Shown: in pieces, positions 43,015-51,945 of the stretch | How the letters are laid out: each line of letters starts with the position of its first letter | How positions within the stretch are numbered: the first letter of the stretch is position 1 | DNA from: Duganella margarita | Lineage (GTDB): Bacteria; Pseudomonadota; Gammaproteobacteria; Burkholderiales; Burkholderiaceae_D | Reading direction: 5' to 3' | NCBI RefSeq assembly: GCF_009857535.1 | Contig: NZ_WWCS01000003.1 | Coordinates: forward strand, 372,001 to 436,000 | Length of the DNA: 64,000 bases | Notes under the pieces: model-generated | Seen by the model: only the letters and a program-made list of their open reading frames with translations | Told to the model about the DNA's origin: nothing | Databases searched by the model: none | Translations under genes and position numbers: made by a program

Positions 43015-45922
43015 GGCCAGGCGGCAGTGCGTCGCCCAGCATGCGCTTTTCGTCGGCCTGGTCCAGCTGCACCACTTCGCGCACCATGGCGCTCCAGTTG
43101 GCCGGCGCGCCAATGCCTTGCAGTCGGCGCAGCACCTCGGCGCGCAGCGTGTCGTTGATGTCGCGCGAACGGTCGCCGGTCATGCGCGCCAGATGGGCGG
43201 CTGCAAAGCCGGCCGGCTCCACCTTCTTCCAGTCCAGCGACAGCACCGCGTCCAGCCATTGTTCGACGACCGGCGTTTCCACTACATCGTGTGCGCTGCC
43301 GTGGAATGGCTGGCGCGCTCCGACGCGGCTCAGGCCCCACAGGAAGCGGCCTTGCGTGGCTTCGGCCTTGGCCAGGTCGGCCGCGCCGGTGCGGGTTTTA
43401 TTGGCGGCGGCTTTGCCGGCGGCCCTGCTGGCTTTGTGTAGCTGGTCCAGCATCCACGCGCCGATTTCGGCTTTGTAGTTGCCGGGGATGCGTTCCAGCG
43501 AAGCGCCCAGGCGCAGCATATCTTCCTCGCTACCGTTGACCAGCGTGACGGGACGGCGTCCGCGTTCCGCCGCATCGGCCTGCACGTTGAAGGCGAAATC
43601 GTCCAGCACGCGTAGTTGCGCTTCCACGCTCAAGCCGCCGGAGACGCGGCGCCACAGCGTCCACCATTCGGCGCAGACCTGGCTGTCCTTGTGATGCTGG
43701 ATGCCGGTGTCGAACATCGCCCACAGTTTTTCGACGCGCCATTCGTCCAGCGTGTGGCCGAAGCCGGGACGCAGGCAGTAGCCGCTGAGATTGAGCCATG
43801 CGCGTTCGTGCTCGGATGAACGGCGGCGACCTTTGGCGCGTTCCAGCAGCGCGTCGAACAGGCGGCGCAGCAGCGGTGTCGGCCAGCTTTCGCGGCTGCC
43901 CAGCAGCTGTTCCAGTTGAGCGCGCAACTGCTTCACTTCCTTGATGTCGACTTGCAGCGCGCGGCTGCCGAAGATGCGGTCGATCTTGTCGATGGCGGCG
44001 GCCAGGCCTGCGGGCATCGGCGCTTCGTCCGACGGGGCTTCGGTGGTGGCTTCGCCGCGCAGCTGGAACTCCAGCAGCCAGCGTTGCGCATCGTCCCTGG
44101 CGACGCAATGGACCTCCAGCGTGCCGACTTCGCTGAGCGAGGTCGCCAGCTGCACCGGGATCTCCTTGCGTGCGTCGGCGCTGCTGCTGTCGCGCAGCAC
44201 CGTGGCGATGGGCGGCAGTTGGACGTACTCGTCCGGTTGCAGCGTGACCACGTCGCCGGCTTGTGGCGCGTCGGCGGTGGAGGACGCGAGGTGGAAGCGC
44301 ACCGGCCGGCCGAGGCGCAGCGCGAAGGTGCGGTCGGCCAGCAGGATTTCGCGGTTTTCGGCGGCGCCGCGCGGCAGGATGCAGACGGCGCGGCGTGGCT
44401 GGTCAGGATGCGTGGCGTCGTCCAGCAGCAGGAAGTAGCTGCGCGCTGAGCCGCCGCCAATCACCGGTGCCTGCCCCGATTGGCCTAATGCATAGGCCAC
44501 GCCGCCACGGGCGACCGCGACGTCGGGATTGTCGTTGTGCAGGATGCGCAGTGGCTGTTGGCGCCAGCCGGCCAGTGTGGCTTCCAGCCGGCGTGCCAGC
44601 GCGTCGGCGCGGAACACGCCGCCGTTGAGCAGCAGCGTGTCCGGGATCGGCACCGTGGTGCTGTCGGCGGGCAGGCCGAGGGCTTCGCGCGTGGCGCCGG
44701 CATGTTGGCGCAGGAAGTCGGCTAGGTGGCGCGTGATGGCGGCATCGCTGGCGTAGGGCAGGCCGAATTCCACGATGGCGCCGCGTCCGCGCTTGGCTGG
44801 TGCCTGTTGTTCGTTGAGGGGGAAGAAGCCGTCCACCACCAGCGCAGAAACTTCCTCGCGCGTCAGGTCGGCGGAGCGGGAGCCGCCGATCAGCTTCGCA
44901 CCGGCGCCCAGCAGCGTGACGGTGGTGCGCTCCGGCGCGTCGGCCGCCAACAGCAGCTCCTTGGCCGCGCGGCAGCGTTCCGCCAGTTGCGACAGGCGGC
45001 TGGCGGACAGCTTGGCATGCGGCTGCGCATTGCCGCTTGCTGCCGCGCTGCCGCCCGCTGATGCGCTGGCGCCTGCCGATGCGGCGTTGCTGCCCGCTGC
45101 GCCACCGGCCATGCGTGCTTCGACCAGATGGGCAAGGGCGAGGTCCATATTGTCGCCGCCGAGGATCAGGTGATTGCCGACGCCGATGCGGCTGATGGCC
45201 GGCTGGCCGTCGACGATGTCGACCTTCATCAGACTGAAGTCCGTGGTGCCGCCGCCAACGTCGCATACCAGCACCAGGCGCGTCTCCGCCAGTTCCTCGG
45301 TCAGCGTGGCGCGTTGGCGGAACAGCCAGTCGTAAAACGCTGCCTGCGGTTCTTCCAGTAATCGCAAGGACGACAAGCCGGCCATGCGCGCCGCTGCCAG
45401 CGTCAATGCCCGCGCCCCTTCGTCAAACGATGCCGGAATGGTTAAAACAATCTGCTGCCCTTCCAGGGGATGCGCCGGAAAGCGCGCATTCCACGCGCTG
45501 CGCAGATGCGCCAGATACGATGCGCTGGTCGCCACCGGCGACACCTTGGTCACATCGGCCTCCGCGCCCCACGGCAGAATCGGCGCCATGCGATCGACCT
45601 GCGGATGCGACAACCAGCTCTTGGCGCTAGCCACCAGCCGCCCCGGCACCTGTGACCCCAGCTTGCGCGCCAAACGGCCGATGACCACCTGCGACAATCC
45701 GGCTACGTCATCCGCGCGCCATGGCAGCTGCAACTCGCCATCCGCCAACTCGCCGGCAGCAGGGTGATAGCGCAAGGACGGCAGCAACGCCGCCGCACCA
45801 ACCTCGCCGGGCGCGATCAACTGCTCGATCTCGAACAACTGGATCTGCGCACTGCCGGCTTCCGCAAAGGCCATCACCGTATTGGTGGTGCCCAGGTCGA
45901 TGCTGACGACGTACTTGCTCAT
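42998..45922 (-). CDS. Atypical Hsp70 with C-terminal DUF3731
   Basis: 974 residues. The N-terminal ATPase has VVSIDLGTTNTVMAF (phosphate 1) and VCDVGGGTTDFSL (phosphate 2). An Ala/Ser/Gly-rich insertion lies at about residues 265-300. A beta-sandwich-like region follows at about 490-620. The last 350 residues form a helical domain that I take to be DUF3731, in place of the DnaK lid. No EEVD-like or DnaK-type acidic tail is present. The gene starts two bases after the shorter Hsp70 gene. The pair looks like a dedicated chaperone or actin-like ATPase unit of unknown client, not housekeeping DnaK. Confidence 0.9.
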   Translation of the reverse strand: MSKYVVSIDLGTTNTVMAFAEAGSAQIQLFEIEQLIAPGEVGAAALLPSLRYHPAAGELADGELQLPWRADDVAGLSQVVIGRLARKLGSQVPGRLVASAKSWLSHPQVDRMAPILPWGAEADVTKVSPVATSASYLAHLRSAWNARFPAHPLEGQQIVLTIPASFDEGARALTLAAARMAGLSSLRLLEEPQAAFYDWLFRQRATLTEELAETRLVLVCDVGGGTTDFSLMKVDIVDGQPAISRIGVGNHLILGGDNMDLALAHLVEARMAGGAAGSNAASAGASASAGGSAAASGNAQPHAKLSASRLSQLAERCRAAKELLLAADAPERTTVTLLGAGAKLIGGSRSADLTREEVSALVVDGFFPLNEQQAPAKRGRGAIVEFGLPYASDAAITRHLADFLRQHAGATREALGLPADSTTVPIPDTLLLNGGVFRADALARRLEATLAGWRQQPLRILHNDNPDVAVARGGVAYALGQSGQAPVIGGGSARSYFLLLDDATHPDQPRRAVCILPRGAAENREILLADRTFALRLGRPVRFHLASSTADAPQAGDVVTLQPDEYVQLPPIATVLRDSSSADARKEIPVQLATSLSEVGTLEVHCVARDDAQRWLLEFQLRGEATTEAPSDEAPMPAGLAAAIDKIDRIFGSRALQVDIKEVKQLRAQLEQLLGSRESWPTPLLRRLFDALLERAKGRRRSSEHERAWLNLSGYCLRPGFGHTLDEWRVEKLWAMFDTGIQHHKDSQVCAEWWTLWRRVSGGLSVEAQLRVLDDFAFNVQADAAERGRRPVTLVNGSEEDMLRLGASLERIPGNYKAEIGAWMLDQLHKASRAAGKAAANKTRTGAADLAKAEATQGRFLWGLSRVGARQPFHGSAHDVVETPVVEQWLDAVLSLDWKKVEPAGFAAAHLARMTGDRSRDINDTLRAEVLRRLQGIGAPANWSAMVREVVQLDQADEKRMLGDALPPGLKLIA

Positions 45923-45924
45923 GC

Positions 45925-47772
45925 TCAGGCGGCGGAACGAACGTCAAACTCCACCTTCCAGCGCTGGCCATCGTTGGCCACGGCGGCCAGTTCCAGCGTG
46001 CCCGATTCCGTCGCCATCGCATGCAAGCGGACCTGCACCACATCGCCAGCCTGACGGCCTTCCGGCGACAGATTGGCCTGAATCTCGTTCATCTCGATCA
46101 GCTCATCCGGACCCCAGAAGTCCAGCAAATCGCCAATCTGGTCCTGGCGTCGCACCGATGAACCGAAGAAGCGGAACTGCACCGGCTCGCCCACCACCAG
46201 TCCAAACTCCTGATTAGGCAATTCGATCTCGCTGCCTTCTTCCATGCCGAATGGCGCCACGCACAGCGCCTGAATCGGCGGTTCCATGCCGGGAATCGCC
46301 GGCATAGCCGACTCAATCGCCACGTAATAAGAACGCGCCGTGCCGCCGCGAATGCGCACGCCACTGCCACGTCGCACGTAGCTGTAGTAAGCCGCGCCGC
46401 GCGCCACCGCCAGATCCAGATCCGCGCCGCCCAGCATGCGCGCAGGTTCCGCGCCTTCCAGGTACAGCCAGTCGTTGAGGGTGCCCATGATGCGCTGTGC
46501 CAGCAGATCCGACTTGAACACGCCGCCGTTGAATAGCACCGCGGTCGGATGCAGGAAGGTCGCATCGGCGTTTTGCTTGCCGGCGTAGCCTTCCAGTTCC
46601 GCCGTGGCGCCCAGCTGGCGCGCCAGGAACGCGGCCAGATGGCGCGTGATGCCGGCGTCCTGCGCATACGGCAGGCCAAGCTGCGTCAGGCCCGCGCGGG
46701 TGCGCACGGCCGGACGCGCGGCAGCTTCCACTTGCGGGAAGAAGCCATCGAGAATAAACGTCGTCACTTCATCGCGCGTCAACTCGGTGCGGATCGAACC
46801 GCCAATCAGCTTGGAGCCACGGCTCGGCACCACGATCGGCCAGGTGGCGATGGTGGCATCGGCCAGCAGCTTTTCCTTGGCGGTGCGGCAGCCGTAGGTG
46901 AGTGCGCGCATCTGCCACGCGTCCAGCTGCGTGCCGGCGGCGGCCAGCTTGCGCGCCACCAGATGCGCCAGCGCCAGGTCCATATTGTCGCCGCCCAGCA
47001 GAATGTGGTCGCCGACCGCGATGCGGTGCGGTTCCAGCACGCCGTCGCGTTCCAGCACGGCGATCAGCGAAAAGTCGCTGGTGCCGCCGCCCACGTCCAC
47101 TACCAGGATAATGTCGCCAGGCTTGACTTCCTTGCGCCAGCGGCCTTCGCTGCCTTGAATCCAGCTGTATAGCGCGGCCTGCGGTTCTTCCAGCAGCGTG
47201 AGATTAGTGTAGCCGGCGGCGCGTGCCGCGTCGGCGGTCAGTTCGCGCGCGCCCGGATCGAAGGATGCAGGAATCGTCACCGTTACCGCCTGTTCGCCGA
47301 ACGGCGCATCGGGGTAGGCCTGTTCCCACGCCTTGCGCAGGTGGCTCAGGTAACGGGTTGAGGCTTCCAGCGGCGACACGCGCGTGACTTCTTCCGGCGC
47401 GTCGTTCGGCAGCAGCGCGGAGCGGCGGTCGACGCCGGGATGGCTCAACCAGCTCTTGGCGCTCGACACCAGGCGGATCGGCGTGGTGGCGCCACGGCTG
47501 CGCGCCATTTCGCCGGCCACGCCGGTGAGTTCTTCGGCGCTTTGCTGCCACGGCAGGTTGTTCTCGCCGGGCGCCAGTTCGTCGGCGTGCGGCAGGTACA
47601 GGAAGGACGGCAGCAGCGGCAGTTCTTCGATGGTCCCCGGTGCGGTCAGTTGCGGAATCGCCAGCACGCCGTGCTCGGTCTTTTCGCCTTCGCTGGCTTG
47701 CAGATTCACATACGACAGCGCGCTGTGCGTGGTGCCAAGGTCGATGCCGATGGCGTAACGCGGGTCGCTCAT
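45925..47772 (-). CDS. Atypical Hsp70 family protein, short form
   Basis: 615 residues. IGIDLGTTHSALSYV and VVDVGGGTSDFSL mark a full Hsp70 ATPase domain. EEPQAALYSWI and GDNMDLALAHLV are shared with the neighbouring 974-residue protein, so the two are paralogues. The C-terminus ends soon after a beta-sandwich, without a helical lid. The DnaK interdomain linker is not obvious. The start overlaps the DUF2760 stop (ATGA) and the stop is two bases from the next start, so all three proteins are probably made together. Confidence 0.9.
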   Translation of the reverse strand: MSDPRYAIGIDLGTTHSALSYVNLQASEGEKTEHGVLAIPQLTAPGTIEELPLLPSFLYLPHADELAPGENNLPWQQSAEELTGVAGEMARSRGATTPIRLVSSAKSWLSHPGVDRRSALLPNDAPEEVTRVSPLEASTRYLSHLRKAWEQAYPDAPFGEQAVTVTIPASFDPGARELTADAARAAGYTNLTLLEEPQAALYSWIQGSEGRWRKEVKPGDIILVVDVGGGTSDFSLIAVLERDGVLEPHRIAVGDHILLGGDNMDLALAHLVARKLAAAGTQLDAWQMRALTYGCRTAKEKLLADATIATWPIVVPSRGSKLIGGSIRTELTRDEVTTFILDGFFPQVEAAARPAVRTRAGLTQLGLPYAQDAGITRHLAAFLARQLGATAELEGYAGKQNADATFLHPTAVLFNGGVFKSDLLAQRIMGTLNDWLYLEGAEPARMLGGADLDLAVARGAAYYSYVRRGSGVRIRGGTARSYYVAIESAMPAIPGMEPPIQALCVAPFGMEEGSEIELPNQEFGLVVGEPVQFRFFGSSVRRQDQIGDLLDFWGPDELIEMNEIQANLSPEGRQAGDVVQVRLHAMATESGTLELAAVANDGQRWKVEFDVRSAA

Positions 47773-48356
47773 AATTCCACCTCCGCCGGCGCCAGGATGG
47801 CCGCGTCATGGGCTTCCGCCAGTTTCGGCAGACGTACTTCGGCCGAACGCCAGCCACGGTGGCTCAGCGTGCCGCGGAACGGCGCCTTGCCGACCACGTT
47901 GCCGGTCAGGCGCACGGCGGCGGCGTCGAAGCCTTCCGGCAGTTCCACCCGGCTGCCCTCCGCCTCGCTGCGGATCGGCTGGATCGTGAAGTGCTCTTTC
48001 AGCACCTTGGCGCAGCCTTCGTGCACCACGCGCGCGGCGGCGCCGATGTCAGCGTCGGAATAGGCGCTCAGGTTTTCCTGGGTGAAGTCGATCAGGCGCG
48101 CTTCGCGCTGAAACAGCGACAGCAGTTGCAGGGCGGCGTCCGGCGTGGCGACGCGCAGCGTGACCGGTGCTGGAGCAGGGGCCGGCGCCGGCGCAGGCGC
48201 AGGTGGGGCGACCGGTGCGGCCGCTGGTTGCGGCGCATCGTCAATGCGCGCCAGGCGCGCAGCATAGTCGGCGTCGGACAGCGCGCGGAAGAAGGCGCCA
48301 ATGGCGATGGAAATCCGGCTGAAGAAAGACGGCAGAGGTTGGCTCGAATTATTCAT
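47769..48356 (-). CDS. DUF2760 protein heading the Hsp70 operon
   Basis: 195 residues. The N-terminal helix (FFSRISIAIGAFFRALSDADYAARL) resembles DUF2760 proteins. An Ala-Pro repeat linker follows at about 44-66, then a soluble C-terminal domain with LLSLFQREARLIDFTQENLSAY. I start at the ATG at 48356; the frame stays open further upstream, but I see no good ribosome site for any start. The function is unknown. Its tight coupling to two Hsp70-like genes suggests a cofactor, client or membrane-associated adaptor. Confidence 0.78.
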   Translation of the reverse strand: MNNSSQPLPSFFSRISIAIGAFFRALSDADYAARLARIDDAPQPAAAPVAPPAPAPAPAPAPAPVTLRVATPDAALQLLSLFQREARLIDFTQENLSAYSDADIGAAARVVHEGCAKVLKEHFTIQPIRSEAEGSRVELPEGFDAAAVRLTGNVVGKAPFRGTLSHRGWRSAEVRLPKLAEAHDAAILAPAEVEL

Positions 48357-48495
48357 GTTGTGGCTCACTGTAAGGGTGCCGAGCGCTGCGCTGGGCGCGC
48401 GCTGGGGCGAAGCCCGGCATGATACCAGCTTGCCCCGGCGCTCCCCAAGGATGCAAGCGGATTTCACTTGATATGGCGGCCGTGAAGGTCTAATA

Positions 48496-48515
48496 TACTG
48501 TGTATATATACAGTA
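48496..48515. promoter_or_regulatory. LexA (SOS) box of the radical SAM gene
   Basis: The core is a perfect CTGT-N8-ACAG (48498-48513), and the 20-base site differs from the TACTG(TA)5CAGTA consensus at one position. It lies 48 bases before the chosen start of the radical SAM gene and in the AT-rich promoter area. Confidence 0.9.
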
Positions 48516-48562
48516 TTTCGAGCGATGCCATGTCCCATGATGAAAACAACCAGGAGCAGATA

Positions 48563-49687
48563 ATGCTGCCGCCGCCTTCGCTCAAGGCGCAAAAAGGGCG
48601 TGGCGCGGTGTCCAATATGCAGGGCCGTTACGAACTCAACGCGCGCGAAGCCTATGACGATGGATGGGAGCGTGAAGAAGAAGAGGAGCGTCCATGGAAA
48701 ACCCACGTCACCGAGGAAATCTGCAAATCCATCCTCAGCCGCAATGCGTCGCCGGATTTGCCGTTCAGCGTGTCGCTCAATCCGTATCGCGGTTGCGAAC
48801 ATGGCTGTATCTATTGTTTTGCGCGGCCTACGCACAGCTATCTGGGGCTGTCTCCCGGCATGGACTTCGAGAGCAAGATCTTCGCCAAGGTCAATGCGCC
48901 GGAAATGCTGCGGCGCGAGCTGGCCAAGCCGGGCTACGAGCCGCAGTCGATCGCGCTCGGCGTCAATACGGACGCCTACCAGCCGTGCGAACGCCAGTAC
49001 AAGCTGACGCGCCGCGTGCTGGAAGTGCTGCAGGAATGCCAGCATCCGGTGGGCCTGATCACCAAGAATTCACTGATCGAACGCGATATCGACATCCTGT
49101 CGGCGATGGCCGCCAGGCAGCAGGCCGGCGTCGCCATTACACTGACCACGCTGGACCCGGCCATCGCCCGCACGCTGGAGCCGCGCGCGGCGGCCCCGGC
49201 GCGCCGCCTGCGCACGATACGCACGCTGACCGACGCCGGCATTCCAGTGGCGGTCAGCATCGCGCCGATCATCCCCTTCATTACCGAGCCGGACATCGAG
49301 CGGATACTGGAGGCGGTCAAGGAGGCCGGCGCCATCAGCGCGCACTACACGGTGCTGCGGCTGCCGTGGGAAGTGGCGCCGCTGTTCAAGGAATGGCTGC
49401 AAGCGCATTTCCCCGAGCGGGCGCAGCGGGTGATGAACCGCGTCCGTGAAATGCGCGGCGGCAAAGACTACGACAGCAACTTTGACACCCGCATGAAGGG
49501 CGAGGGCGTGTGGGCTGAACTGATACGCCAGCGCGTCAAGATCGCCTCGGAGCGGCTCGGGCTGACCGGCCACGGCAGCCGCTTCCACCACATGGACGCG
49601 TCGCAGTTCACCCGGCCGCTGGTGGTGCCACCGCTGGGCGCGCGCGCCAAGGCGGCGGCCGATGCGGGACAGCTGGATTTATTTTGA
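48563..49687 (+). CDS. PA0069-type radical SAM protein (spore-photolyase-like)
   Basis: 374 residues. The radical SAM cluster CxxxCxxC is at C78, C82 and C85 (YRGCEHGCIYCFARP). The remaining barrel, with LGVNTDAYQPCERQ and LITKNSLIERDIDIL, matches the PA0069 family, which is related to spore photoproduct lyase. The ATG at 48563 has AGGAG six bases upstream and is preferred over an ATG at 48530. A LexA box lies just ahead, so induction by DNA damage is likely. PA0069 is reported in the Pseudomonas LexA regulon. A repair role is an inference; the substrate is unknown. The last nine bases overlap the convergent ChaC-like gene. Confidence 0.9.
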   Translation: MLPPPSLKAQKGRGAVSNMQGRYELNAREAYDDGWEREEEEERPWKTHVTEEICKSILSRNASPDLPFSVSLNPYRGCEHGCIYCFARPTHSYLGLSPGMDFESKIFAKVNAPEMLRRELAKPGYEPQSIALGVNTDAYQPCERQYKLTRRVLEVLQECQHPVGLITKNSLIERDIDILSAMAARQQAGVAITLTTLDPAIARTLEPRAAAPARRLRTIRTLTDAGIPVAVSIAPIIPFITEPDIERILEAVKEAGAISAHYTVLRLPWEVAPLFKEWLQAHFPERAQRVMNRVREMRGGKDYDSNFDTRMKGEGVWAELIRQRVKIASERLGLTGHGSRFHHMDASQFTRPLVVPPLGARAKAAADAGQLDLF

Positions 49688-50248
49688 TTGCAGCGCAGCC
49701 AGGTGGCGTTCGATCTCGAATACGTGCTGGTCGTGGCGGCCCAGTTCGCGCAGGGCGCTGGCCAGGTGGTTGAGGTAATCGCTGTTCGGGCCGCTGGGGC
49801 CGGCCGCGCCGGCGATATGGGCCGCTATCTCCTGCTCGGAGGCGGCGCCGAGGAAGGCGGTGTTGTCCGGCGTGGCGATGTAGACCAGGCCTTCGACTTC
49901 GTTCTGGTCTTCAAAGGTAATGGACAGGGGCAGCCGCAGGTAGCCGTTTTTTTCGCGGTGGTCCAGATGGGTAAACACTTCCGGCGTGATCAGGTAGGCC
50001 ATGCCGTGGCAGATAGCGCCCGGTTCTTCGATCAGTGTGACCACGCGGCCCGGCGCTTCCGGCGTGCCGCGGTGGTCGTGCGAGCCTTGCCAGAAGCGCC
50101 GCGTCCAGCCGGCGATGCTGGCCGGCCGACGTTGCAGGTAGGGGAAGTCCGCCTTGTAAATCAAGGAGCCGTAGCCAAACAGCCAAACGCTGTGATGGCC
50201 GTCAAACTTGTCCATCAATTGATTGATGGCGATGGTGTCCGCAGTCAT
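49679..50248 (-). CDS. ChaC-like gamma-glutamylcyclotransferase
   Basis: 189 residues. VWLFGYGSLIYKADF (21-35) and the arginine-rich RPASIAGWTRRFWQGSHDHRG block are typical of ChaC enzymes, which cleave glutathione to 5-oxoproline and Cys-Gly in the cytoplasm. The frame extends 11 residues upstream, but MTADTIAIN at 50248 aligns better. It follows the azoR-like gene by 44 bases on the same strand and may be cotranscribed with it. Confidence 0.85.
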   Translation of the reverse strand: MTADTIAINQLMDKFDGHHSVWLFGYGSLIYKADFPYLQRRPASIAGWTRRFWQGSHDHRGTPEAPGRVVTLIEEPGAICHGMAYLITPEVFTHLDHREKNGYLRLPLSITFEDQNEVEGLVYIATPDNTAFLGAASEQEIAAHIAGAAGPSGPNSDYLNHLASALRELGRHDQHVFEIERHLAALQSK

Positions 50249-50292
50249 GCCGCTATTATAAAACAGCGGTAGCGCTAACATCCGCGCGCGTG

Positions 50293-50844
50293 TTAAAGCG
50301 CCAGTGCTGCTGGCAGATCGGCCAGTTGGCGTACCACGCGCAGGCGGCGCACGCCCATGAAATCGAAGGCTGCTTTGAGCAGCAATTCGTGTTGACCGAC
50401 CAGTTCCGCTTCGGTCTGCAAGCCCATCACGGCGCAGCCGGAAGTGACCAGGATCAGGTGAGGATCGGCGAGGCCCTGGCCGGTGGCGGTATGCAGTTCC
50501 AGCAGGCGGTCGAGCCAGGCTTTCAGCGTCGACGGCACGGAAAAATTGTGCATGGGGGCGCCCAGCACCACCACGTCGGCTTCCTGGAATTCCTGCAGCA
50601 GCGAGGCGCTTTGCAGGGCTTCGGCGCGCAGTTCGGCATTCATCGGAATCTCGGCGTCCCAGCGCTGGCTGATGACTTGCAGCAGTGGTCCGCTGGCGTG
50701 CGACAGCGGCGACGCAGCAAGGTCGCGGTACAGGACGGTGGCCTGTTCGTTCGCCGCAGTCAATGCGGTGATGGCCGCCAGCGTGATCTGGCGGGAGGTG
50801 GAATTGTCGCCCAAGGCGCAGGAGTCAATGTGCAAAATATTCAT
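50293..50844 (-). CDS. azoR: FMN-dependent NADH-azoreductase
   Basis: 183 residues. MNILHIDSCALGDNSTSRQIT is the FMN phosphate loop and LGAPMHNFSVPSTLKAWLDRLL is the flavin-ring loop of AzoR enzymes. They reduce quinones and azo compounds with NADH. It is slightly shorter than E. coli AzoR (201). The start at 50844 is chosen by homology; no Shine-Dalgarno is visible. Two adjacent inverted repeats lie upstream. It lies 99 bases downstream of the LysR gene stop on the same strand. Confidence 0.87.
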   Translation of the reverse strand: MNILHIDSCALGDNSTSRQITLAAITALTAANEQATVLYRDLAASPLSHASGPLLQVISQRWDAEIPMNAELRAEALQSASLLQEFQEADVVVLGAPMHNFSVPSTLKAWLDRLLELHTATGQGLADPHLILVTSGCAVMGLQTEAELVGQHELLLKAAFDFMGVRRLRVVRQLADLPAALAL

Positions 50845-50874
50845 CAATGAAGCATACACAGAGAGAAACCGCTT

Positions 50875-50921
50875 CCACAATAGATTTGTGGCAATTAGCC
50901 TTTCCTAATTGAAAGGAATTG
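50875..50921. promoter_or_regulatory. Two adjacent inverted repeats upstream of azoR
   Basis: CCACAA-N5-TTGTGG (50875-50891) is immediately followed by CAATTagCCTTTC paired with GAAAGGAATTG (50892-50921). They lie 31-77 bases before the azoR start on the minus strand, where operators would be expected. The second could also be a weak hairpin after the LysR gene. Confidence 0.4.
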
Positions 50922-50943
50922 TAAGTGTCGTAATATTTGGTGA

Positions 50944-51858
50944 TTAAGACAATGGCCGGTTCCACTCATGTGCAGCGATAAATTCGTGCAGAAAAGCGGC
51001 AAAACTCTCGGCCGCCGGCGACAGCGCGCGGGCGTTGCGGCGGTAAATGAAGAAACGCCGGGTTAGCGCCGGCGCCGCCAGCGGCCGCATTTTCAGGCCA
51101 TAAAGCTGCACCATTTTCTCGGCGTAGGGCAGGCAAACAGTGACGCCCTGGCGCGCATGCACCATCGCCAGCGCGGTGGTCATGAAGGTCACCTCATTGT
51201 GCGGACTGAGCGAAAGTTCCCTGAAAGAAACGTGAACATCGCGCAACAGCCGTTCGGTGAACTGGCCTTGCAGTGATATGAAGGGGTAGCGGTTGACGTC
51301 GCTCCAGGTGATGCGCTTGCGCTGGTCCAGTTCGTGCCCGTCGGGGTACACCACGACGAAGGGCATTTCAAACAGCGCCTGCGCTTCGATCTCGGCGGTA
51401 GCGTCGCGCTCGGGGCCGATGCCGAAGTCGACTTCGCCGCTAAAGACGCGCGCCGACACCTGCTCCAACGGGCAGTCGGTCAGCCGCACCTGCACCTCGG
51501 GATGGCGGGCGCGGTAGGCGGCAATCACTTCCGGCATCATGGTGCAGGAGAGCATCTGCGGCGCAGCCACCCGGACCGAACCCTGCTTGAGCGCCTTTCG
51601 ACTGGCGATGTCGGCCATGGCACGGTCGAGGTCGTGCAGCATCTTGTCGAACAGCGGATAGAGTTCGCGGCCGAGCTCGGAAAGCTGGGTCTTGCGCGTG
51701 GTACGCTCGACCACGCGCATGCCCAGCAGCTGCTCCAGCTCCTTGATCTGGCCGCTCAGCGCCGATTGCGTCACGCTCAGATGGTCGGCGGCCAGGGTGA
51801 AGCTGCCGGTCTTGGCCAGCGCCACCAGGGCGCGCATTTGTCGCAGGCTGGGATTCAT
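50944..51858 (-). CDS. LysR-family transcriptional regulator
   Basis: 304 residues. The winged helix is at about 1-60 (MRALVALAKTGSFTLAADHLSVTQSALSGQIKELE) and the co-inducer domain at about 90-300. It is transcribed away from the VOC-FAH-maiA operon with 87 bases between, so it probably controls that operon and itself. The co-inducer is not evident. I did not find a convincing T-N11-A palindrome in the gap, though the region is AT-rich. Confidence 0.93.
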   Translation of the reverse strand: MNPSLRQMRALVALAKTGSFTLAADHLSVTQSALSGQIKELEQLLGMRVVERTTRKTQLSELGRELYPLFDKMLHDLDRAMADIASRKALKQGSVRVAAPQMLSCTMMPEVIAAYRARHPEVQVRLTDCPLEQVSARVFSGEVDFGIGPERDATAEIEAQALFEMPFVVVYPDGHELDQRKRITWSDVNRYPFISLQGQFTERLLRDVHVSFRELSLSPHNEVTFMTTALAMVHARQGVTVCLPYAEKMVQLYGLKMRPLAAPALTRRFFIYRRNARALSPAAESFAAFLHEFIAAHEWNRPLS

Positions 51859-51945
51859 GGGAAATTCTGATAAATGACGTTATAAATACGATTTGCATGA
51901 TATCTGAATCTGGCATCTAATGCGGACATCAAGATGGAGACAGCT

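Noticed and set aside
48160..48240. Short tandem repeat in the DUF2760 gene
   Set aside because: It encodes an Ala-Pro linker, a common flexible spacer, rather than a repeat element of interest.
51859..51945. LysR T-N11-A operator in the gap before the VOC gene
   Set aside because: ATAA-N6-TTAT and similar short symmetries occur but none has the expected spacing; the region is simply AT-rich.
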